The notes below the pieces were generated by a model. That model did not search any database, was not told the origin of the DNA, and worked only from the letters and a program-made list of their open reading frames with translations. 64,000 nt of DNA from Scatophagus argus. Lineage: Eukaryota; Chordata; Actinopteri; Scatophagidae. Shown here one piece after another: positions 1 through 10,425 of this stretch. The stretch is taken from the NCBI RefSeq assembly GCF_020382885.2, contig NC_058496.1, forward strand, positions 6,316,501-6,380,500, in the 5' to 3' direction. The stretch's first letter is position 1; the number at the start of each line of letters is the position of its first letter. The position numbers and the translations under genes are program-made.

Positions 1-1290
1 TCATGTTGACCTTGAACCTAAAGGTTGTAGATTGTGTACATGTATGTAAAGTATTTTCAAAGCATAATTTTGACTGAGACCTTAGCTGCAGACTTTCTGT
101 GATGCAAAAATATAACACGTTAACTTTATTCTCAAACTGACCAATGGCCTTGGCTACTCTTTGTTACCATGAGGCAAGTGAAAGCCCGATCAATGCAGCT
201 GGTGAGCAGGCAGTGTCACTTTTATTTTCACTTGTCCTGTTGTAGTTACACGTTTCCTGTGTGCTCGCCGCTCTCTCCGGCCTCTTGACTATTTTCCACT
301 CAGGAGTCAAGACATTCCTCCAGATATTGATGTAATCCCGCAAGCAGCCAGATTTATTTGTTTTTAATTATGGAGTTTTCTTCCTTTTGGTGAAGTTCAG
401 AGAGTTCGTCAGATTCCAGTGGTCTCACAACTCCTTAAGCAACACATGATGTGTACATGAGAGTAATTGTTAATATACCAAAGACATGCAATTATACTCT
501 GTGCATTACTTTTAACCTGTAATTGTGATGTTATTTGCCTGCCTGCTATGAATTATTGCTCCACCTTTTTGCCCCACAGTTTCCGCATGTTAATTTGCCT
601 AATCACTTGAATTCTTCATTATCCCTCATGTATTTCTTGGGGTTTATTTCCTGTATGTGTTTGGACCTCACTGGTTGCTGCTTCAGCATTTCCGTTCGCT
701 TCTCTGACAAGCTTCATCAACCAATTCAGCAAATATTGGCAATTTTATGTTATTATAAATATATTTGGATGCCTAATTGTTATTCACTGATCAGATGGTT
801 TATACTACATAAACTAGTTGTATTAAATGCATCATGGATTTCACATGACCAGATAAGATGTTTTGTCTGCTTGAATATAAAAGTAATATATAGATGTTTT
901 ATTCTAATGCAAAATGAAGCCAGTCAGAGTAGTTTTTGATTTATTGCATTGAAGCGATGCAACACTGCCTGCACTCCACCATCATTCCTTTGATTTGTCG
1001 ATTCATGATAGTGAATCATAATTCCCAAACACGTCCAAGTACATTAAACATATCGAAGTAGCGTTTCTAATACAGAGAGATGATGTTCTCTGTGTGGGGG
1101 TTGATGTAAATATTTTTCCGCTATTTACGCACAAATGATTGAAACTGGAGTCGGGATGACTTTTTTTTGTTGTGCCATCTCCCAAGAAGAAGAACGCTAG
1201 AAAGGTTCACCATGCAAATATGAACTGATTGTGATAATGCTGCTACAGTATGTAACACTGGAGCTGAAATAAACATGCAAGTGAGGAATG
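1..1290 (+). other. Probable 3' UTR tail of a convergent plus-strand neighbour gene
   Basis: No convincing coding sequence is visible. The stretch is AT-rich and non-repetitive, and it ends with a canonical AATAAA at 1268-1273 followed about 20 bases later by a T/GT-rich stretch (1290-1307), the layout of a vertebrate cleavage site. In human, SLC25A37 lies next to NKX3-1 and points toward it, so a slc25a37 3' UTR would fit here. That identity rests on synteny alone and nothing in the sequence proves it. Ordinary intergenic DNA with a chance AATAAA is the alternative. Confidence 0.3.
1268..1273 (+). terminator. Candidate poly(A) signal
   Basis: AATAAA on the plus strand with a downstream GT/T-rich element (TGTGTTCTTG from about 1290). 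It would end a plus-strand transcript entering from the left edge, convergent with nkx3-1. Confidence 0.35.
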
Positions 1291-1559
1291 CTGTGTTCTT
1301 GTTTTCTTAAATAGAATTAAATATTTGCTTTGATACTGTGGATGAGAGTTGGTTTTTTTTTTGATTTTTGGTTTGTTTATTTTAATTTGTTCAGTGTTAA
1401 AATAAATGAGGCGTTAGTAATCTAACTGCTCTTAACATAAATTAGTTTTTCATACAAAGAAATGACAGTTGGGATCAGCGCCATAACGTTCATGTTCATT
1501 TTGAACACAACTTTTAAAGTAAAAAACAAACAAACAAAACATAACGTTTTACAGCAGTA

Positions 1560-1821
1560 GTAAGTAGCTCAGATGAAAACTGTAAGGCACGGATTATCCA
1601 GAGTTACAGTACTGCTACACATACAACCTATAGAACCTATGGGAAAGAGAAGTATGTTGCAGTGCAAAGTCACAATTCACTCAGCTCATTTGGAGTTGAG
1701 ACCACAGAGACATCACAGAGGCCTGAGTCTAAAAACAATTAAGATTCTACAGATGTAATTGGCAGCAGCTATTAGAAGAAAATATATGTATTTGAAATTT
1801 GAGTGAACTAACCCTTTAAAG
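1560..1821. repeat. Possible degenerate interspersed repeat
   Basis: The right end (about 1797-1821) reads like the end of a widespread fish repeat, 'gtgaactaaccctttaa'. A reverse-oriented relative with 'gcaattcacccgaaaatca' occurs near 18430. The rest of the stretch is unremarkable, so the left boundary is a guess. Confidence 0.25.
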
Positions 1822-2149
1822 TATGCATCTGCAGGGGCTGGTCAGTTCCAGTAGAGGGCAGCATAGTATCGTTCAAAAGTTGTCATGACAGACACATTAG
1901 TCCTTGAAGATAGAGATGATGTTGACATGCCACTGCGTTTGGATGGGCCATGCAGTTCATAGGAGTACATGATGATGTCATAATGTCCTGAGTTTTACCT
2001 CAAAGAGAGAAACATCAACAAACAGCTTTGTACATGGATGTAAATTTATGTGGCCAAACACATCAGACAGTTGTGAAGTCAGCATGTTGGTTAATTGAAA
2101 AGAGACAGTCAACATTGTGCAAAAAGATGAAAAAGTGTCCAAAAAAAAA

Positions 2150-2642
2150 AAAAAAAATCTTTAATGGACTTTAATGACATTGGATTCTAAACACACAACA
2201 GACAACTTTGCAGCTATAACAGCTTCCCCTCTTCTGTGAAGGCTTTCCACAACATTTTGGGTTGTTTCTGGGGGAGTTTTTGTCCATTCATGCAGTAGAG
2301 CATTTGTGAGGTCAAACACTGATGTTGGACCAAAAGTCCTGACTCACAATCTCCGTTCCAGTTCATCCCAAAGGTGTTGGATGGGGTTGAGGTCAGGACT
2401 CTGTGTGGGCCAGTCAAGTTCTTCCACATCAAACTCATCCAACCATGTCTTTATGGAGCTTTGCTTTGTGCACTGGGGCACAGTCATGCTGGAATAGAAA
2501 AGGGCCTTCAACAAACTGTTGCCACAAAGTTGGAAGTATAGCATTGTCCAAAATGTCTTGGTATGCTGAAGCATTAAGATTTCCCTTCACTGGAAGTAAA
2601 GTGAAAAACAGCCCCATTATAGTACTTTTGTCTATGTAGTGT
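2150..2642 (-). mobile_element. Tc1-like transposon deletion derivative, copy A
   Basis: Read on the minus strand, this carries the C-terminal part of a Tc1/mariner transposase. It includes FQHDCAPVHKA (around the second catalytic Asp), then WLDEFDVEELDWPTQSPDLN and HLWDELERRL. The N-terminal DNA-binding half and the first catalytic Asp are absent. A one-base shift between HKAK and KTWLDEF splits the fragment over two frames, and the residue in the catalytic Glu position of the DD34E motif (NPI-x-HLW) is Gln. The end near 2642 keeps a recognisable terminal repeat (acttttgtctatgtagtg). The other end dissolves into a poly(A) run near 2143-2157. It is a dead, non-autonomous copy, related to copies at 39690, 50671 and 60334. 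Confidence 0.85.
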
Positions 2643-5367
2643 TTATGGATCAATCTTGCAACTTAGTGGTCACACAAGAGCAGCGTGAACATCACATCAA
2701 GACTGCATTAAAAGTACAGCACTAGATGCATGCATATCTGAGTGTTTGCATGTCCTCATTGACCCCATATTGTTCTCCTTGTTATCCACGTAGTAATTAT
2801 AAAGTTTTTATCTATTGTGCTGTTTATATAAAGATAAGTAGTGTATTTCAAAAGTGTGTCCCGCACACAATACGGTACGTAATGACAGGAAAACGAGACT
2901 CATCTGATTTTGTATTGAGATGCAGACAGTGCTGAGCTTTATTCCAAACCAACATGCCTCAGGACACGTACACCTGTGCTGCAGCGCCGCTGTCCCTGGT
3001 GTGTTTAGTTTTCGCCCTTGTCCGTGAGGCAGGTTGTTTATCTGAAGCTCACAATGAACGCCCCCCTCAGCCCATGTCCTCTGTCCTTGTCACAATCACT
3101 TTAATCTGCAGTAAACTGTCCCACTACTTTATATCTTTGTCCCACAGATAAGAACACTGGAAAATTACTCTTCTTCTCTCTCTGTCTGCCTGCCTTGCTT
3201 CTCTCTCTCTCTTTCTCACACACACACACACAAACACAATCAATGTTAACCATCGGGTGAATTTAGATGCTGCAGTGTATCTGCTGATGGGAGAAGAAAG
3301 GCAGCTGCTCTACTGGTACCGTAACATGTGGGATCCAGTTACACTATGCTAGGAAGTTTACGAGTGTTCCCATGTGAAAGGATCGGGGCTGTTTTTAGCC
3401 TCCTTATCAACTACAACAAGTTTGTCAGACAGTCACGGCATATTGGAGCACCGACAAAGGACGTCTTTGTGGTCGACGTTTGGTTTTCTCCTCATCTGTT
3501 ATGAAGATCTGCTTGTTTTTCAAAGGATCATTGGCCACCTTGAAGAGCCCGACGACGGCTCCACGACCACACCGTTCACTGCATCTCACAATCAGATCCC
3601 TAAATGTATAGACAAGGAAGATAAACTCCTAAGACTTAACATTGCATTTAAAGCTGCTTTACTCCACATCCCAGAAAATGTTCATGCAGCCATATGATGA
3701 CAGAATCCATGATCCAATATATAAAGGATGAGATAAGAGCTTGTAATGCTGTGAACTCCTCCTCTCTGCTTTTCATTACAAATCCAGTTAATCCAGGTGG
3801 TGCAGAGACAGATTTAGACTCACTCACCAAGCCTCAAGACTGACAGAGAAGGGAACAGATGAGAGGATGTTGTTTCTGACCCTTCTGTGTTTGTGAATCA
3901 ATGTACCGTGTCTCTTTGAGCCTGCGGAAGTGCAGCTATGACAATGGCCAAGTGCAGAAAATAATAGCCCTTCTAACCTTCAGTTTCACCCTTCAACAAG
4001 CTCCTTTATCTGATGAGCGACTTCGTATAGGAGACTCCGAGAGAACCTGGGAGACGCTGTCAGATTTTCAGTGCCGTCAAAACAGATGCTATCTGCCCTC
4101 TTCATGTCTAATTACCTGTTTACTCCGAGGGCCTCCAGTGAATGGTGCTGTTGATAAGAACTCACTTTAGTTGAAGGAAATCGTTAAGATTTAATATCCA
4201 CATTTGATAACTTCTTAGCTTTTGCGTTCTAAGATATTCCACAGTTTACTCAACTCTGTTAGCGTTACATAAGTTCATATTTCCGAGAATTTACAAATAA
4301 ACTGAGTAGGAAAGTACAGTTCAGGCTCGTATCACTACGGCAGGGTGAGAGCTCAGCAAGATTTTAAAAGTTAGAGGAATGATTAGCATTCAAAAGCAGA
4401 AGAATGTGAATGTGACAAACAACTTACTCCTCAGTAAGGATAAGAAAATAAGAGAAATAAGATTATAATCTTTTGACACTTGGCACAAGTCAGACAGGTT
4501 TCTGAAGTATCCCTTCTATCAATTCCATCAAGTCCTCTGCTCACACTTTGGTTATGTTACTACAAACTTATCCTTCTTAAATATGTAAAGCTCTAAATCC
4601 TGCACGCCATCTTATCGGCACTGTACTGAGTCAGCTCAGCATGCCGACCTGCGTGACGCCGCCGCTGGGGCCACGCGGTCGGTGTTCATCTTTGACATAA
4701 ATAGCTCAAAGTTAGTCTGAGATTATGACTTCTGGTGTTGGTGTCCAAGTTGATCATCAATAGATTCTCTCCATCTTGATGAGATGTCAGGTTCTGACAA
4801 CAATGCAAATGTCAAATATGTGTTGAAATTTTTTTTTCTCATTTTCAAATGCTGTCTGACCTCATGATTCAGTAAAGGGTTTCGTTCCATAAATTCAAAA
4901 CTTCATATTGACGTCAATAACAAAACAGCATACACGTCTGCTTTGGTCAGTGGACCCTGATTCACTCTAATGCAGTGGTTTTCTGTCATGCATCAGGTGT
5001 AGACATGGTGTACAAATGTGTTTTAGTTTCCCCCCCATGCAGTAATGTATGGGGGGGAACAATGAAGATACAAGTGCTTTAATCAGGCTTGTGCACATCC
5101 CCGTCTTCTCTGCTTACTCACAAAGATGTACTTTGTGTCCTGCAAACACAAGAGACCTACATGTTTTTATTATTGATTTATTTGATTTCACAAACGGTTA
5201 TACTGAAGAACGCAGTATATCAGTGGTAGTTAATTCAGAAAGACTGCAACTCTGACAACATGACTTTGTATTTTTTATTTTTCGACAGAGAGAGTTTTAC
5301 ATGTGCATTAGATCAAGGATGACATGTACACAGTAACGCTGACATGTTTACTCAAAGAAGTTTCTCA
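2643..5367. other. Intergenic, no gene recognised
   Basis: Short open frames here show no recognisable domain or codon bias. Visible structures are a CT/CA microsatellite at 3173-3238 and a short G/C hairpin at 5028-5059, where seven C and seven G face each other across a short loop. Confidence 0.5.
3173..3238. repeat. CT/CA compound microsatellite
   Basis: Imperfect (TC)n runs interrupted by TGCC units pass into (CA)n. This is typical fish simple sequence. Confidence 0.8.
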
Positions 5368-5694
5368 GGGTGGCACCGTGGTGCAGTGGTTAGCAAGAGG
5401 GTTCCAGGTTCGAATCCCAGTCTGGGCCCTTCTATGTGGAGTTTGCATGTTCTCCCTGTGCCTTTTCTGCAGGTACTCTGGCTTCCTCCCACAATACCAG
5501 CTGATACCAGCTACTCTACATTGCCCCTAGGTATGAGTGTGTGTGTGAGTGGTTGTCTGTCTTTGTGTGTGTCAGCCCTGCAATAGATTGGCGAGCGGAC
5601 CAGGACGAACCCCGCCTCTCGCCCGTAGTTAGCTGGATAGGCTCCAACCCCCCCGTGACCCTGAAGGATAAGCGGTATAGAAAATGGATGGATG
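5368..5694 (+). mobile_element. tRNA-headed SINE
   Basis: The left part contains RNA polymerase III promoter boxes: an A-box-like GTGGTGCAGTGG at 5379-5390 and a perfect B box, GGTTCGAATCC, at 5407-5417. Between them the copy looks about 15 bases shorter than the family form I remember. The body carries the familiar fish-repeat phrases 'gtggagtttgcatgttct', 'ggcttcctcccaca' and 'cccgcctctcgccc'. It ends in 'gataagcggtatagaaaatg' followed by GGATG units, a LINE-type 3' tail. Class assignment is confident. The family name is not given because I cannot search. It is a retroposon, not a functional tRNA gene. Confidence 0.8.
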
Positions 5695-5697
5695 CAT

Positions 5698-5830
5698 CAT
5701 TGTACTCAAGTACTGTACTTAAGTAAAGTTTTGCTTCTATTTTAAGTTACTTTACACCTTCAAACCACTGACATTCAGCCGACAGCTTCAGTTACATGTT
5801 ATATTTCAAGCTTTTAAAATACAGCACATT
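5698..5830. repeat. Degenerate fish interspersed repeat
   Basis: The phrases 'gtactcaagtactgtactta' and 'cattcagccgacagcttcag' resemble a very common but poorly classified teleost repeat that is rich in 'acttaagta'. It directly follows the SINE tail. The copy is old and its right boundary is uncertain. Confidence 0.4.
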
Positions 5831-6223
5831 ATCAGAGACTAAATCTGTGTTTTCTGAGCTTTTTGGCTTCTGACGTCTTACAAAGAGCACTCTGTATTTC
5901 TCAGATGTCCATGAGTTGTTACAAATTCTGCTGAATAGTGATTTTTCTTACTAAACTTGCTTTCATGTCAGTAACTGTTCCAACAAAGTTCCAGCATCTT
6001 CCCAAAAAGACCAGAGAAAAAGCACAAATCCTGAAAACTGATTTGTTTCTCCTATTAAGCATCTCACAACCACTCAGCTGGTGTTCCTGTATAAAAAGTA
6101 CTTCAGTAACAGTAACAGGCCGGTTACATGTATCAGTTTAATGGTATCATATTTAATAATCAGAGCATGCAAACCAAACCTTCATTACAAGCAGTTTTTC
6201 TTGTAATGACGTATTTTTTTTTG

Positions 6224-7209
6224 TTTATTGGTATTTCTACATTTTATATGGGGGAAAAAAATGTAAATTTCTAAGTATCTGAATCTGTTTTTGTTGAATC
6301 TCTGTTACTGTTTGTTAGTTTTTGTTTGTTCCACAGTGGCACATTTGACTCATCCAGTTTTCCCATTCAAGTCAAGATTTGTCTAAAACCCTTTTATCTC
6401 TATGGACTCACAGTCATTTTTGTTTGACTGCCACACTAACTCACTTTAAGCTAAACCCCCCAAAATGACTCAGATAAGAAATTGCTGTTTCTGATGACGT
6501 CACCTCAGGAAAGTTTAAGAGCAGTTTATCTCCATGTTTTCATCAGGTCGGGAGCTCTTTATGGGAATCAGATCTCATTCTCTGGCCCTCACTTACAAAA
6601 TCACCTTCATCTCTGTCGTGTCTCATCTTCTTATGCAGCATTATCAGAGTTTAACTCCTCACACAGATAGTTTAAATGTCTGCAGTGAAAACATGAGGGA
6701 CGCTTTTACCTTATGAACTTACTGATATACAATGGACCTGTTCATTTACTGGACAAATAATTTAACAACTTAAATGAGTTTTCCCACTTTTTCTGCGTTA
6801 TGGTGCAGTTAAATCTTCACAGTGAATTTTCTTTGTTTGCTGACTGGATGTGACAAACCTTCGGGTTGACTCGTGTCTTAACTGAGCTTCTGTGTTCCCC
6901 ACAACCTCAGTTGATGTATTATCTCTAACACGGAGCTTTAAAGACAAGTGAATCAACATTAATTTAATAATGAATAAAAAGTTACAGCTTCGGTGACAAG
7001 TTTCATTGTGCAAACCAACATCGTATCCATTACCACAACGTCTTCTGACTTAAAGCGTGAAAAAATACAGCATGTGTTGATGAACAAAAACGTTTGGTAA
7101 CACACGGGTTCAAAATCTAACAACATGGAATCAACACAGAGCCTAAATATCAGGGATACTAAATGTAGATTCATGAAAACAAATCACAGCACCATACACC
7201 ATTTCAGCT
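6224..7209 (-). other. nkx3-1: Probable nkx3-1 3' UTR
   Basis: This is the sequence downstream of the nkx3-1 stop codon. On the minus strand the first AATAAA hexamer I find is at 6229-6224, which would give a 3' UTR of about 1 kb. Open frames inside it look non-coding. Extent is inferred from the hexamer only. Confidence 0.35.
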
Positions 7210-8151
7210 TCACCATAACGTTGGCCCCCAGGGGCCACTGTAGTCCCACAGGTAGGGTCTGTATTGATAGGCTTTACAGAAGGAGGTGATTAGTGATGAT
7301 CGGACAAAATCGTCTCTCAGGCCCAGCCTCTCTGCTTTGTACGCGTCCTTACACAGCTCTGATGTTTGCTGCTTTCGTTTCGTCTTGTACCTCCTGTTCT
7401 GAAACCAGATTTTCACCTGGGTCTCGGTTAGTCTTAAGGTGCTGGCCAGGTGAGCTCTCTCGGGGGCGGACAGGTATTTCTGGTGGCTAAATTTCTTCTC
7501 CAGCTCAAGCACTTGCAGGTGTGTGAACGCGGCTCTGGAGCGCTTCTGTTTTCCTGTGGAGGAAAAGCTGCTGGACTCCGAGGTGCTGGGACATGATGAG
7601 TCCAGAGACTCTGTGAAGGACAGATGTGATCAGTCAGGGGAGGCGACCTACTCTGTGACAGTCAGTATGGTGCAATGTGCATATCAGGCTGTGAAGTGAT
7701 GGTTTCAAAAGAGGATCATGATCATCATAATGTGAACAACCCACCACTATGAGCAAAAAATACTCTCAGAAAAACTTTTTTAACCTTAAAACTACGTTTT
7801 ATATCACATTGCAACTTGTTACAACACAGACCTATAACTAATCTTACAAAGATTTAACCCATCTTCTAAAACCTTATTCTGCAAATCAAAAGTCAAAAGA
7901 ACAGAATTCAGTGTGTTATCTATCTATCTATCACATTTCCTGTTGTTGAAAACCTGCAGGAGCTCACCTGTCTGCACTCCAAACGGCGTCTCCTGAGGGC
8001 AGAGCTCCTCCGACAACGTTTCAGATTCTTCTTTCCATCTCTCCATCTTCTGAGAGCAGCATTTCCCACTAAGTCTCGTGCTGTCCTTGATGGAGAGGAT
8101 GTCCTCTATGAGGAAGGAAGTCAGAGGTTTGACTGCGTCAGACATTTCCAT
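7210..8151 (-). CDS. nkx3-1: NK3 homeobox transcription factor Nkx3-1
   Basis: Two coding exons, 8151-7968 and 7610-7210, joined across a 357-base GT-AG intron (donor G|GTGAGC, acceptor TTCACAG|AG; the split codon gives Glu62), encode 194 residues. Residues 8-19 ([12 protein letters not shown]) are the TN/NK decapeptide, an Eh1-type Groucho-binding motif, and match the N-terminus of mammalian NKX3-1. Residues 83-142 are the homeodomain, with [15 protein letters not shown] and [13 protein letters not shown]. Trp130, Asn133 and the NK-type Tyr136 (homeodomain position 54) are intact. The C-terminus ends in an aromatic Trp-rich tail (...[13 protein letters not shown]) comparable to the mammalian GSWSPAFW end. 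The start is the first ATG after an in-frame GTG, and an ATG two codons later is an alternative. It is a nuclear DNA-binding regulator. The family acts in sclerotome and other mesoderm, and in mammals in prostate. The product is shorter than human (234 residues) because the linker before the homeodomain is short. Confidence 0.95.
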
Positions 8152-8243
8152 CGAGTAATCCACAAATCAGAGGCCTCTCGGAGCCACGGGGCTGCAGACG
8201 TGGTTGAAGCGTTGTGTCTCCTCACACACTCCCACAGTGTGAA

Positions 8244-8249
8244 TTTATA
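8244..8249 (-). promoter_or_regulatory. nkx3-1: nkx3-1 TATA box
   Basis: TATAAA on the minus strand (within GTGTATAAATTC), about 95 bases upstream of the nkx3-1 ATG. It would place transcription start near 8215 and give a 5' UTR of roughly 65 bases. Confidence 0.55.
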
Positions 8250-8844
8250 CACGAGCAGGGGCGGGTTTTAGTCCGACTGCACCGACAAGTGAAGGAGGCG
8301 GGACGAGTAGAGCCAACTTCACTTTTACTTCTAGTAACTTTCATTTGTTGAATGGGAGCTTCTAAAATCAAACAACAGTGCCTCAACAAAAAGTGCTTTA
8401 TCATATTAAAATGTTAAACAATATTGAAATTTATTTTGGAATCATTCTAGGAACATAACATGCCCACAGAAACGCATATTTGTTGTAAAATGCAGAGTTT
8501 ACATCCCTTAAACCGTATACTTCATATCTCAATAAAACTCAGTTTGTTGTATAAATTTTAGTCCCTTTTTATACAGTTTTTGTACAACACTGTATACCCT
8601 TTCTCAGTTGTCTGTGCAAAGTATAAATGCACTCATTATACTGAATTACAGAGAGGAGTTTCTGATATTTCGTCCAAAATATTAGAAAGTCTGTATGGTG
8701 AAATATTATGTTTATTTATACTACATGTTTGGCGGATATTTAAAAGGATTTCTGTCTTCATGCCTCCATCAGCTCAGTGCAGTAACCCAGTTGTTTGTGT
8801 GGCTGCAGGAAGACCACAGGACGGAGAGGGGTGGGGGTTCAGGA

Positions 8845-8853
8845 TGGGTGGTC
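8845..8853. promoter_or_regulatory. Exact Gli-type site upstream of nkx3-1
   Basis: TGGGTGGTC, the exact reverse complement of the GACCACCCA Gli consensus, about 700 bases upstream of the nkx3-1 start. It sits in a locally GC-richer island (about 8800-8960) within AT-rich DNA. Nkx3 genes are known Hedgehog-responsive genes in sclerotome, so a direct Gli input is plausible. Function here is inferred. Confidence 0.35.
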
Positions 8854-8989
8854 ATACCTACTGGAGCGCTAATGACTTGGACACATTGAGGCCGGCTCCT
8901 GAACGGACGCAGCCATTGCTCTGTGGCTGTTTATTTGTTGTTCCCCATGGCTCAGGGCTGCCTTTCTTTACAAGCAATGTCTGAGCTCC

Positions 8990-10139
8990 TCTGGGACTTC
9001 ATGCTTCATTTGGAAACACATGAATGCAGGTATGATAAACATGATCCTGCCCGTGGCCCCTGGCCCTGCTGACTCCTCCAGCTCCTGTGGCACCAACCAA
9101 CCACACACCGAGAAGTCGCCAACGCTGCAACGTCACACTGATGAGCGCTTGCGTTGTGAAAGTACAACAATTAGATCGTATTTTCATTAATGTTAAGTGC
9201 TGTGTTAGCGACGTGACAGCTCTATAGGCCTCTGTCCTGTGTTATGATCATCATTTCTAAAAGCCATCTGTTTTACTGAGGTTCCTCTTAAGCACCAGCT
9301 GCTGTCTTGTCAACACAGTATTAAGATCATCAGTGTGATATGTTTCACCTTGAGTTCTTTGTCTGCGACCGTCTGACTGTGAAAGTATGTTGAACTGTAA
9401 GCACAGGAAGCTTTTATCCCCCAGTCTAGACGCAGGTCTATTTTCTGTTTTTAAAGCCCTCATGTGTATTTTTGGATCATACAGTACTGAACAACTTTTT
9501 GATTTCACTGAAAGTTTATTTCAAACTTCATTGAACGCAGGTTTGGCTTCATCAAAAGCATATTCACCTGGACGAGTAAGAAAACACATGTGCTCAGTTG
9601 GATGACAGCAGCCTTTTTGAGACTCTACCAAACCATGCTGTCATCCTCTGCCCTCATTCTGAGACAATCCACATGATTGCTCTTGGCTGAAAACACTATT
9701 TCTTTTCTATCTGTTGTGTCCTACGCATTCATTGCACAGATATTTGGCTACATAGTTCTGCATCAGATGTGACACAGTAGAACCTCTGACCTTTGAGCCC
9801 AGGAAGGCATTTGTCTTCCACATTACGTGCTATGCGCTGACGATGTTTTCTTTGAGCCACAGAAAGTTGTTGTGCCATCAATCTTCTGTTGTTTTCCTGC
9901 TGTTTCTTTGTCTGAGATGACGAGCGGCGAGACTTAACTGCTGTAGATTTGTATCATCGGTGTTGCATTATACTGTAAGCTACACCTGCGTTATTGCACA
10001 AGTTCTTCGCTCTGTGTACTGTATGGCATAACAAATATGTCATCAGACTGAACGGGTCAGTTTGAGGTTTACAGACAGACCTGAGTTAGAACTAAGTCAA
10101 TCTTTTGTCTCATAAATCTGAGCAGAGCAGCAGTATACA
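8990..10139. other. Intergenic, no gene recognised
   Basis: I see no coding exons, strong repeats or structural RNAs. Short open frames on both strands show no recognisable protein. Confidence 0.5.
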
Positions 10140-10425
10140 AAACTCCCTTATTATTTAACTCTACTTATTTAATAGTCACATTATGTTGTATTGTATTTAT
10201 CATTGGTTTTGTTAATATTAAAATAATTTTCATGCTCTGTTTTTCTTTTTTTTTCTATTAATTCTTCTTGATTTAAACAAAGCCTTTTATTGTTTTATAT
10301 TTCTTATTTCTTATTTCAATATTTTTGTTGTTAGGCTCTGACACACCAAAGCAAATTCGCTCTATGTGAAAACATATTTTGGAATAAACACAATTCAGTG
10401 TCGGATTCGGATTCAGATTCCAAAC
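10140..10425 (+). mobile_element. LINE-like 3' tail
   Basis: An AT-rich stretch leads to 'gacacaccaaagcaaattcg...tatgtgaaaacatattttggaataaac', which ends in imperfect GGATTC/AGATTC units at 10402-10422. This is the typical end of fish L2-type LINEs ('aataaa' plus short GATTCT-like tandem tail). No reverse transcriptase sequence remains, so this is a 5'-truncated insertion. The left boundary is approximate. Confidence 0.5.

Noticed and set aside
535..939. 134-codon open frame at the left edge
   Set aside because: Very AT-rich, composition as in surrounding DNA, no domain; more likely UTR or intergenic.
5028..5059. G/C hairpin as a possible transcription terminator
   Set aside because: Intrinsic terminators of this kind are bacterial; here it is a chance or simple-sequence hairpin in intergenic fish DNA.
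5379..5417. A and B boxes suggesting a tRNA gene
   Set aside because: No cloverleaf or anticodon arm can be drawn, and the boxes are embedded in a recognisable SINE body with a LINE-type tail.
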